DNA of 6,825 nucleotides from JAENVT01 sp031412355 (GTDB lineage: Bacteria; Actinomycetota; Acidimicrobiia; Acidimicrobiales; Ilumatobacteraceae). Under the pieces are notes generated by a model. That model did not search any database, was not told the DNA's origin, and worked only from the letters and a program-made list of their open reading frames with translations. The DNA is taken from assembly GCA_031412355.1 (NCBI GenBank), contig JANOCR010000174.1:1-6825 (forward strand). Reading direction: 5' to 3'. Both the position numbers and the translations under genes were made by a program. Below, piece after piece: positions 1 to 5,447 of this stretch. The first letter of the stretch is position 1; every line of letters begins with the position of its first letter.

Positions 1-345
1 AGCGTCGACACGCCTCTATATGCGGCAGCCTCGTTCATCGGCACCACGACGTCGACGAGCACGTACGCACTGGCCACCGGACGCGGTCGCGACATGGTCG
101 CGGCGATGCAAACCCACTGGCGCCGATTCATGACGATGGGGATCGCAGCAGGCGTCACGTACGCGCTGGTGCAGATCGCCTTTCAACGCGCCCCGGTGGG
201 CTACGTGACGTGCCTGCGCGAGTCGAGCGTGGTCATCGCCGCGTTCGTTGGGGCTCGCTACTTGGGTGAAGGCAACGCGCCGCGACGCATCGCTGCCGCG
301 GTGGTTGTAGTGGTCGGCCTGCTGCTGCTGGTGATCGGCCGCTAA
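1..345 (+). CDS. EamA/DMT-family membrane transporter, C-terminal fragment
   Basis: The frame is open from base 1 to a TAA at 343-345, giving 114 residues that lack the N-terminus. Three hydrophobic stretches are visible, at about residues 47-62, 66-88 and 97-113. The segment with YALVQIAFQRAPVGYV followed by LRESSVVIAAFVGARYLGE matches the last helices of the EamA (DMT) fold: a short loop with AP.GYV, then R-E-S-S, then a helix ending in LGE, an Arg pair and a final hydrophobic helix. Such proteins are inner-membrane carriers for metabolites or drugs; the substrate cannot be told from this part. An ATG at 94 lies inside the domain and is not the true start, since the upstream codons continue the protein. 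The gene converges on the sortase gene. Confidence 0.8.
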   Translation, partial: SVDTPLYAAASFIGTTTSTSTYALATGRGRDMVAAMQTHWRRFMTMGIAAGVTYALVQIAFQRAPVGYVTCLRESSVVIAAFVGARYLGEGNAPRRIAAAVVVVVGLLLLVIGR

Positions 346-387
346 CGATTGAGCGGGCGGAGCTTTCGGGCCCTGCCCATTGATTTT

Positions 388-430
388 CTGGCTCGACAGG
401 CACGCATGTCGCGGAGAACCGGTGGAACCG
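388..430. repeat. REP-like repeat relic
   Basis: The stretch holds GGCTCGACAGGC (390-401) and, further on, CGGAGAACCGGTGGAACC (412-429). This resembles the imperfect palindromic intergenic repeats of many high-GC actinobacteria, whose spurious translations read like GSTGSPRT or CRGEPVEPS; both readings occur here on the two strands. Only one copy is present in the window, so repetition in the genome cannot be shown. The identification rests on family resemblance. Confidence 0.35.
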
Positions 431-488
431 TCGATCGGCGTGCTTGCGCCTGGCGCGCGACTCGCTGGACGCAGGTTGTCACACGCTG

Positions 489-520
489 ACCGTCTCTGCG
501 ACGGTGGTGCCGCGACCACC
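489..520. terminator. Two overlapping hairpins in a convergent gap, candidate bidirectional terminator
   Basis: Two perfect 6-bp stems share three bases: ACCGTC/GACGGT (489-494 with 500-505, loop of 5) and GGTGGT/ACCACC (503-508 with 515-520, loop of 6). They lie 24 bp past the sortase stop and downstream of the transporter, where both transcripts should end. On the + strand the second stem is followed by TTCATAAAAGTTT, which has no clean U-run. The stems cannot both form fully, since 503-505 is used by each. The function is inferred from position. Confidence 0.4.
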
Positions 521-543
521 TTCATAAAAGTTTGCTGCCGAAC

Positions 544-2226
544 TCAGGTGACGCTGACCAGACGGGCGGTGGTGACGTGACGGAAGCTCACGGAGCCGGG
601 TGGCGTGCACGCCACCAACTGGACGGTGGCGAGGCCCGATCGGAGACCGACGTTGTTGATGATGTTGAAGTTGGGCACGGTCACGTCTTGTCGTACGACG
701 ATGTAGTTGTATCGATGGCCGTCGTCGCCGATCAACGTGACCCCGCCGCCGATCGGCACGTTGTTGATGAACCGGAAGGGCGCGCCATGGGTGGTGCGAT
801 GCCCGAACAGCACGATGTTGCCTGGCGATGCCAGTTGAGCGGCGCCGTTCCATGTGGCGGCGATCCCGAGGTTGGCCACTGCGTCGAGGTTGGTCCCGGT
901 ACCGACAGCGGTGAACAGTCCGATCGACTGGACAGCCACAGCACGCGCCGCGGCCGGGCCGTAGAACGGGTTGACCGGCGGCGCCAGCACAGCGGCGGTC
1001 GGTGTGCCGAGATACCAGCCGTTGAGGTCGGCGATGAGGTGCAATCCGTGTTGGGTGAACAGGCTCATCCCCCGGCCGCTGACCCTGACAACCGCGTGGT
1101 TGGCAATCGTCTGATCCCAGGTATCGACGTTGAGATTCGACGCGGTCGGCCTCGAGACACCCGCTGGGAACGCCGTGACGAAACCACCGTTCATCGATGC
1201 GGTGCCGGTGATGTTGACAGCGATCGCCGAAACCTGGCCAGCAGGCCCGTAGACGGGGAACTCCAGAGTGCTGCCGCCCCACGTGGGCATGACGAACGAG
1301 TTGCGTGAATCGATGAGGCGCGTCGGGTTGGATGGCAGGAACAGGCCCTCTGTGGTCAGCGCCGCGGTAGAACCAGTGAACCAACCAGCGACATCGACGA
1401 CGAGATGACCCCCGCCTTGGCTGTAGACGTTGAACGCAGGAACGCCTGACAACAGCACGATCGCCTGGCCGGCGCGAGTCTGGCCGGGCTGGTCGATGTT
1501 GAGGTTGCTGGCATTCGGTCGCGACTGGCCGAGCGGAAACGCCGTCCAGAAGCCGGTGCCCGTCACGGTCGCGGTGAGGTTGACCACCACCGCCACTGCG
1601 TCGGCAGGAACACCAGCCATGCTGACATCGACCAGTTCCGTTGTGGTGCCGGCGACACCCTCGCCTCGATCTCGAGTGTCCAGCACGCGAAACGCACCGC
1701 CGGGCAGTGTCACCAGGCGGCCGCTGCGGACTGCATCGGGTACGGGCACGTACGCCCCTGACACGTCGACAGCGACGTCCATCTGGCGCTGCATGTACAC
1801 ATCGACCGAGCCGCCAGCACCGAGTTTGACGGTGACCATGTTGGCCAGTACCTGACCGGCGCGGTCGAAGTTGACGTTCGACGCATTCGGCAGGTTCGTG
1901 CCCGACGGATACACCGTGACGTAACCGGGTGCGGTGGTGTTGACGCCCGTGACGTTGAGCACCGCAGCCGTTGCGTCGCTGGGGACGCCTTCGCGGCCGG
2001 CCACTTGCACTCGTACAACCTGATCCGATAGCCGTGTGTACCCGAACGACCCTTCCTCGGGTCGCGTGTCGGCAAGCCGTGCGGGCGAGACAGCCCGGTA
2101 GGCCGAAGCGCCGGAGATGTAACCGGGCGCAGCGGCGTGCGCCGTCGGGCCGACGTTCGGAACGACCACGTGACCCGCCAGAACGAGGAGTGTCAGGGCG
2201 AATGCCTTGGGTCCCGTCATCTTCAT
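544..2226 (-). CDS. Secreted protein with three beta-repeats and a C-terminal class E-like sortase domain
   Basis: The product has 560 residues. Residues 7-20 are hydrophobic and precede a likely signal peptidase site near AHA (29-31). Three related repeats follow, at about 48-160, 178-284 and 300-407. Each has an (L/V)xD(T/S)R opening, a VNxT strand, a PxGxxxPxASNxN loop and a final D(V/L)xG(W/A)(F/Y). After a linker rich in Pro, Ala and Gly, a sortase fold starts near 430. The catalytic candidates are His476 in GNIVLFGHRTTHGAPF, Cys540 in LVACTPPGS and Arg549, nine residues after the Cys as I recall for Streptomyces sortase E1. Sortases are cysteine transpeptidases that attach surface proteins to the cell wall; this one would act outside the membrane. 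Carrying its own surface repeats N-terminally is unusual. No LPxTG or LAxTG substrate is seen in the window. Whether the N-terminus is cleaved or stays as an anchor is unclear. The start is set by a promoter-like box 6 bp upstream. Confidence 0.85.
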   Translation of the reverse strand: MKMTGPKAFALTLLVLAGHVVVPNVGPTAHAAAPGYISGASAYRAVSPARLADTRPEEGSFGYTRLSDQVVRVQVAGREGVPSDATAAVLNVTGVNTTAPGYVTVYPSGTNLPNASNVNFDRAGQVLANMVTVKLGAGGSVDVYMQRQMDVAVDVSGAYVPVPDAVRSGRLVTLPGGAFRVLDTRDRGEGVAGTTTELVDVSMAGVPADAVAVVVNLTATVTGTGFWTAFPLGQSRPNASNLNIDQPGQTRAGQAIVLLSGVPAFNVYSQGGGHLVVDVAGWFTGSTAALTTEGLFLPSNPTRLIDSRNSFVMPTWGGSTLEFPVYGPAGQVSAIAVNITGTASMNGGFVTAFPAGVSRPTASNLNVDTWDQTIANHAVVRVSGRGMSLFTQHGLHLIADLNGWYLGTPTAAVLAPPVNPFYGPAAARAVAVQSIGLFTAVGTGTNLDAVANLGIAATWNGAAQLASPGNIVLFGHRTTHGAPFRFINNVPIGGGVTLIGDDGHRYNYIVVRQDVTVPNFNIINNVGLRSGLATVQLVACTPPGSVSFRHVTTARLVSVT

Positions 2227-2232
2227 CGCAAT

Positions 2233-2238
2233 ACCCTA
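2233..2238 (-). promoter_or_regulatory. -10-like box TAGGGT for the sortase gene, likely leaderless start
   Basis: Read on the minus strand, TAGGGT lies 6 bp before the ATG at 2226, so transcription should begin at or within a base or two of the start codon. This supports ATG 2226 over the second ATG two codons later. No clear -35 hexamer is visible. It implies that the sortase gene can be transcribed apart from cysM, despite the 40-bp gap. Confidence 0.5.
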
Positions 2239-2244
2239 CCGATA

Positions 2245-2256
2245 CCGATGCATCGG
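2245..2256. promoter_or_regulatory. Perfect 12-bp palindrome CCGATGCATCGG upstream of the sortase promoter
   Basis: CCGATGCATCGG is a perfect palindrome between the cysM stop and the sortase -10 box, ending 6 bp upstream of that box. On the minus strand it continues into a second TATCGG and then GGTAGGGT, so the ATCGG unit occurs twice next to the promoter. It could be an operator. A cysM terminator is less likely, as there is no loop and no U-run. Confidence 0.35.
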
Positions 2257-2266
2257 GGACGGGCAG

Positions 2267-3217
2267 CTAGAAGTAGATAGTTCGTTCGGCCTGTTTTTCA
2301 GCCTCGTCGAGGTCGTCGGTGTACGCACCGGTCGACAGGTACTTCCAGCCGGCATCGCTGACGATGAACACGATCACACCCTCGCTGATCTCGGACGCGA
2401 CCTTGGCGGCGCCGGCCAACGCGGCACCCGACGAGATGCCGGCAAACACGCCGCACTCGCTGACCAGGCGACGGGTCCACTCGAGGCTTTCGCGGGGTCG
2501 CACTACACGCTTGCGGTCCAGCAAATCGAACCCATACCACTGCTCGAACACCGGTGGGATGTAGCCGTCGTCGAGATTGCGCAGACCTTCGACCCGTTCG
2601 CCCAGCGGCGGCTCGATGGCGATGACCTTGATCGCCGGGTTCTGCTCTTTCAAGTACCGACCCGTGCCCATCAACGTCCCGCTGGTGCCGAGGCCGGCGA
2701 CGAAATGCGTGATCTCGGGACAATCCCGCCAGATCTCGGGCCCGGTTCCTTCGTAGTGGGCCAGTGGGTTGGCGTCATTGCCGTACTGGTAGAGGAAGCA
2801 CCAGTCGGGGTTGGCTGCAGCCATCTCCTGGGCGCGGCGCACCGCACCGTTGCTGCCTTCCTCGCCGGGGGTCAAGATGACCTCGGCGCCGAACACCTCG
2901 AGCATCTGGCGACGCTCGATCGACACGCTGGACGGCATGAGAATCTTGATCGGGTAGCCCTTCAACTGGGCGATAGCAGCAAGGGCGATGCCGGTGTTGC
3001 CGCTGGACGGCTCGAGAATGGTCTGTCCTGGCTGCAGGAAACCACTCTTTTCGGCATGTTCGATCATCGACTTGGCGATGCGGTCCTTGACCGAACCGAA
3101 CGGGTTCTGGCCCTCGAGCTTGGCGATGATGCGCACGTCGGGGTTCGGCGACAGGCGACTGACGTCGACCATCGGCGTGTTGCCGATCATGTCGAGCACA
3201 CTTTCGAAAGGAACCAT
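2267..3217 (-). CDS. cysM: Cysteine synthase, CysM type (probably O-phosphoserine sulfhydrylase)
   Basis: The product has 316 residues from ATG 3217; a GTG at 3223 would add two. It is a fold-type II PLP enzyme that builds cysteine from an activated serine and a sulfur donor in the cytosol. The PLP lysine is in NPFGSVKDR (about residue 44), the substrate loop is EPSSGNTG (69-76) and the phosphate-binding loop is GLGTSGTLMGTG (177-188). Segments such as ERRQMLEVFGAE, LYQYGN, LRNLDDGY and DAGWKYLSTGAY resemble M. tuberculosis CysM as I recall it. That enzyme uses O-phosphoserine and the thiocarboxylated carrier CysO; the Arg in LRNLDDG should match the residue that selects phosphoserine. A mec gene lies 70 bp upstream on the same strand, but no cysO. 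GGGG at 3223-3226 favours the ATG. An O-acetylserine-dependent enzyme is possible. Confidence 0.9.
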   Translation of the reverse strand: MVPFESVLDMIGNTPMVDVSRLSPNPDVRIIAKLEGQNPFGSVKDRIAKSMIEHAEKSGFLQPGQTILEPSSGNTGIALAAIAQLKGYPIKILMPSSVSIERRQMLEVFGAEVILTPGEEGSNGAVRRAQEMAAANPDWCFLYQYGNDANPLAHYEGTGPEIWRDCPEITHFVAGLGTSGTLMGTGRYLKEQNPAIKVIAIEPPLGERVEGLRNLDDGYIPPVFEQWYGFDLLDRKRVVRPRESLEWTRRLVSECGVFAGISSGAALAGAAKVASEISEGVIVFIVSDAGWKYLSTGAYTDDLDEAEKQAERTIYF

Positions 3218-3222
3218 CACCA

Positions 3223-3226
3223 CCCC
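3223..3226 (-). promoter_or_regulatory. Weak Shine-Dalgarno site deciding the cysM start
   Basis: On the minus strand GGGG precedes ATG 3217 by 5 bases (GGGGTGGTG-ATG). It directly abuts or overlaps the alternative GTG start at 3223 and so cannot serve it. No TANNNT box lies 6-8 bp upstream of this ATG, which fits an internal gene of a mec-cysM transcript. Confidence 0.4.
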
Positions 3227-3249
3227 ACAACAGTCGGCGGCTGACCGCT

Positions 3250-3281
3250 ATTCCGATCAACCTGATCAATCCGGTCGGGAT
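3250..3281 (-). promoter_or_regulatory. Repeat and imperfect dyad between mec and cysM
   Basis: Two copies of TTGATC (minus strand; GATCAA at 3255-3260 and 3264-3269) start 9 bp apart. They lie inside an imperfect inverted repeat, ATTCCGATC against GGTCGGGAT, with about seven of nine pairs. It could be an mRNA hairpin or a protein site controlling cysM within the operon. It has no U-run. The role is unknown. Confidence 0.25.
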
Positions 3282-3287
3282 TCTATC

Positions 3288-3683
3288 TCAGCCGACGGCG
3301 ATGCGCTCCTCCGAGACCACTCCATCGGTGATGCGGTACGAGCGCGTTTCGGGGGCGTCGCGCTTCAGGCTGACGATCACGTAGTGCCATCCGGGGTCGG
3401 GCGCCTGCTCGACATCCGTCGGGCTCGGATAGGGCTCGGAGTGAGTGTGGCTGTGGAAGACGCCGATGATCTCCTTCCCGTCGGCTTCCGCCGCTCGCTC
3501 GGCACGCAGCAACTCCTTGCCCGGGATCGAGTAGATCCGCGCCGACGCGGCCTCGTTGGTGCAGGCGACGAAACGGTGCACCTGCTCGCCTGCACCCACC
3601 AGCAGACCGCATGCCTCCAACGGGTACCCGTCGTAGGCGTGACCGATCATCTCGGCGAAGGCACGGGTGGCGAAGGCGAGCAT
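3288..3683 (-). CDS. mec: JAMM/MPN-domain metallopeptidase, Mec-like
   Basis: The product has 131 residues from ATG 3683. The JAMM zinc motif is complete: Glu23 in YPLEACGLL, His77 and His79 in FHSHTH, Ser87 and Asp90 in YPSPTD, with the exact H-x-H-x7-S-x2-D spacing. In M. tuberculosis the homologue Mec+ removes the newly made cysteine from the C-terminus of the sulfur carrier CysO; position before cysM supports the same role here. However, the usual cysO gene between the two is missing: only 70 bp separates this stop from cysM, with no room for a protein of about 90 residues. It is somewhat shorter than the mycobacterial enzyme. The frame stays open to an ATG at 3788, but that would run into smpB; the TACCCT box 7 bp before ATG 3683 supports the shorter form. 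Another isopeptidase-like or general JAB function is possible. Confidence 0.85.
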   Translation of the reverse strand: MLAFATRAFAEMIGHAYDGYPLEACGLLVGAGEQVHRFVACTNEAASARIYSIPGKELLRAERAAEADGKEIIGVFHSHTHSEPYPSPTDVEQAPDPGWHYVIVSLKRDAPETRSYRITDGVVSEERIAVG

Positions 3684-3690
3684 CGGCCGA

Positions 3691-3696
3691 AGGGTA
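3691..3696 (-). promoter_or_regulatory. -10-like box TACCCT for mec, likely leaderless start
   Basis: On the minus strand TACCCT lies 7 bp before ATG 3683, close enough for transcription to begin at or next to the start codon. No Shine-Dalgarno sequence is visible before this ATG, which fits leaderless translation. Confidence 0.5.
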
Positions 3697-3702
3697 GCGA
3701 GG

Positions 3703-3723
3703 CGGTCGCTGGCCGGGCGACCG
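3703..3723. promoter_or_regulatory. Perfect 7-bp inverted repeat between the divergent mec and smpB promoters
   Basis: CGGTCGC (3703-3709) and GCGACCG (3717-3723) are perfect reverse complements around a 7-bp spacer, TGGCCGG. The dyad lies between the two opposed -10 boxes, 6 bp from the mec box and 1 bp from the smpB box, where both -35 regions should overlap. A dimeric regulator bound here could control cysteine synthesis and trans-translation genes together. GC-rich DNA makes some dyads by chance, so this is a candidate only. Confidence 0.45.
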
Positions 3724-3724
3724 G

Positions 3725-3730
3725 TACCCT
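3725..3730 (+). promoter_or_regulatory. -10-like box TACCCT for smpB, likely leaderless start
   Basis: TACCCT is followed by 8 bp and then ATG 3739. It is the same hexamer as the mec box on the other strand. The spacing suggests a start of transcription at or a base or two before the ATG. This supports 3739 over the upstream ATG at 3667, which would put the start inside mec. Confidence 0.5.
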
Positions 3731-3738
3731 CACGGGCG

Positions 3739-4233
3739 ATGTCACCGTCCAGCCCGGGCTCCGCAGACCGCAAGCTCATCGCCAGCAATCGAAAGGCGCG
3801 GCACGACTACTCGATCCTCGACACCATCGAGACCGGAATCGTGCTGCAGGGCAGCGAGGTCAAGAGCCTGCGTCTCGGCCACCTGCAGATGGCCGACGCC
3901 TATGCTCGAGTGATCAACGGCGCGATCTGGCTCGACGGAATCCACATTCCGCCCTACCAGTTCGCCCATGGAGTCGGCGCGCACGACCCCGATCGGCCCC
4001 GGAAGTTGTTGTTGCACACCCGCGAGATCGAGCGCATCGCCGCCGAGGTCGCGCTCGAGCGATTGTCGCTGGTCCCTCTGTCGTTCTACTTCAAAGACGG
4101 CAAGGTCAAAGTCGAACTGGCGTTGGCGCGCGGCCGCCGCAAGGCCGACAAGCGAAACGCCATGGCCGAGCGCGACGCGCAACGCGACATGCAGCGGGCC
4201 ATGGGCCGACAAGCCAAGGGTCGCACCGACTGA
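3739..4233 (+). CDS. smpB: SsrA-binding protein SmpB
   Basis: The product has 164 residues, the usual length for SmpB. SmpB binds the tRNA-like domain of tmRNA and brings it to ribosomes stalled on mRNAs without a usable stop codon. Family signatures are in order: KLIASNRKARHDYSI (12-26), ETGIVLQGSEVKSLR (31-45), the W-L-D-G-I-H-I-PPY stretch (64-73), RKLLLH and the Arg-Glu-Ile after it (88-98), and FYFKDGKVKVELALARG (116-132). The basic C-terminal tail from about 133, rich in Arg, Lys, Gln and Asp, is the part that folds into the mRNA channel in known structures. The tmRNA gene itself lies downstream on the same strand at 6588. The stop overlaps the start of a phosphatase gene. The start was chosen by homology and by the TACCCT box. 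Confidence 0.95.
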   Translation: MSPSSPGSADRKLIASNRKARHDYSILDTIETGIVLQGSEVKSLRLGHLQMADAYARVINGAIWLDGIHIPPYQFAHGVGAHDPDRPRKLLLHTREIERIAAEVALERLSLVPLSFYFKDGKVKVELALARGRRKADKRNAMAERDAQRDMQRAMGRQAKGRTD

Positions 4234-5447
4234 TGAGCATTCTCGAGCCAACGGGTGAAGCCGACGCGACGTTCGGTCTTGCGCTTGCCAGGTTGTACGA
4301 GGTGGCGAGCGTTCTTCCGCCGGCGTCGATCGCGAAGATCGTCGAGATCGTGTGCGAGATCGTGGGTGCACGTGCGGGCCGGCTGCTCGTCGCCGATTAC
4401 GGCTTGCGATCGCTTCGCGAGCTCGGGCCCGACGGGCCCAGTGGTTCGTCCATCCTCATCGAGGGCACCGTCCCTGGCCGGGTGTTCGCGGACGGTCAGA
4501 CGGTCGCGACTGGCGAAGACCCGACGGTCCTTCGTGTGCCGCTGACCGATGGCACCGAGCGGATGGGGCTGCTGGAACTCGATTTCGACGTCTGGGACGG
4601 CGTGCCGTCCGTGCTTCCGCCGGTGGTGCTGGCACTCGTGTCGGTGTTGGTGACCAAGAGCCGGTACACCGACGCGTGGGTGCGTTGCCGAAGGGCGCAG
4701 CCGCTGTCGCCTGCGGCAGAGGTGCAGTGGTCCCTGCTTCCGCCTCTGGCCGCGTCGGCGGAGGACATTTCCCTCGCAGGAATCCTGGAGCCCGCCTACT
4801 TGATCGGTGGCGACTCGTTCGACTATGCGTTGAACCGCGCCGGCCTGGAGTTTGCAATCGTCGACGCGATGGGTCGCGGGATGTCGGCAGTGCTGATGTC
4901 TGCGGCAGCGATAAACGGCCTCCGGAATGTTCGGCGCGAAGGGGGTCAACTGGCGGAAGGGTACGAACAAGTCGATCGCCTCCTGGCGACGCACTTCGGA
5001 GACTTACGCTTTGTCACCGGCCAGTTCGGCACCATCGACTCCGCCACGGGCATCCTGCGCTGGATCAATGCGGGGCACCCGCTTCCACTGTTGGTACGGA
5101 ACGGAAGCTTTGGTGGCGAACTGGTGTGCCGGCCTTCGCTGCCCATGGGGTTCGGCGGGAGTGTCGTGCAAATTGCTGAAGAACCGCTGCAGAGCGGAGA
5201 CCGGATCCTGTTCTATACCGATGGGATTTCCGAGTCGAGATCGGCCGATGGCGAGATTTTCGGCACTGAACGACTCGCGGACTACCTCGTCCGCGCCACT
5301 CTCGACCGGGTACCTGCCCCCGAAACGGTGAGGCGCTTGTCGGCCAATGTGCTCTCCTTCGTCGGCGCCGGGCTCCGCGACGACGCCACGATGTTCCTGG
5401 TCGAGTACCGACCCGATCCCCACGAGCCCGCAGAAGTCAGAGGGTGA
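4233..5447 (+). CDS. GAF-like/SpoIIE-type PP2C serine phosphatase (RsbU-like)
   Basis: The product has 404 residues from an ATG that overlaps the smpB stop by one base (TGATG), so its translation is probably coupled to smpB. Residues about 10-145 look like a GAF-type sensor domain (LYEVA, a VGARAGRLLVAD strand, an EGTVPGRVFADG stretch, then VPL and MGLLEL); no ligand residues can be named. A linker with EVQWSLLPPL (163-172), typical of RsbU-like proteins, leads into the SpoIIE/PP2C domain (about 180-392). Its metal-binding acidic residues are present: Asp194 in IGGDSFDY, Asp211 in VDAMGRGMSA, Asp330 in FYTDGISES and Asp383/Asp384 in LRDDAT. INAGHPLPLL (278-287) is also typical. Such enzymes usually dephosphorylate STAS-domain anti-anti-sigma factors in the cytosol. 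No STAS or anti-sigma gene is in the window, so its target is unknown. The frame is open far upstream, but that part is antisense to mec and cysM. Confidence 0.9.
   Translation: MSILEPTGEADATFGLALARLYEVASVLPPASIAKIVEIVCEIVGARAGRLLVADYGLRSLRELGPDGPSGSSILIEGTVPGRVFADGQTVATGEDPTVLRVPLTDGTERMGLLELDFDVWDGVPSVLPPVVLALVSVLVTKSRYTDAWVRCRRAQPLSPAAEVQWSLLPPLAASAEDISLAGILEPAYLIGGDSFDYALNRAGLEFAIVDAMGRGMSAVLMSAAAINGLRNVRREGGQLAEGYEQVDRLLATHFGDLRFVTGQFGTIDSATGILRWINAGHPLPLLVRNGSFGGELVCRPSLPMGFGGSVVQIAEEPLQSGDRILFYTDGISESRSADGEIFGTERLADYLVRATLDRVPAPETVRRLSANVLSFVGAGLRDDATMFLVEYRPDPHEPAEVRG

Noticed and set aside
354..390. Possible terminator after the transporter (GGGC...GCCC with nearby T-rich bases)
   Set aside because: The stem is only about four pairs with a long loop, and the T-tract is broken, so it was not called.
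16..525. Minus-strand frame opposite the transporter and intergenic region
   Set aside because: It is low-complexity Arg/Ala/His-rich sequence that overlaps the transporter and the REP-like relic. The GSTGSPR string comes from the repeat, not from a gene.
380..580. 66-residue + strand frame across the convergent gap
   Set aside because: It runs through the REP-like sequence and the hairpins into the sortase end, with no start signal.
532..1308. Open + strand frame of 258 residues
   Set aside because: It is antisense to the sortase gene, has no recognisable domain and has a biased Asp/Arg composition.
2207..3244. Open + strand frame of 345 residues
   Set aside because: It is the antisense of the well-supported cysM gene. 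High GC opens frames opposite real genes.
2988..4232. Long + strand frame continuous with the phosphatase, giving an 819-residue protein
   Set aside because: The first 415 codons are antisense to mec and cysM and overlap smpB out of frame. Their composition is Arg-rich and without domains, while homology starts at the ATG at 4233.
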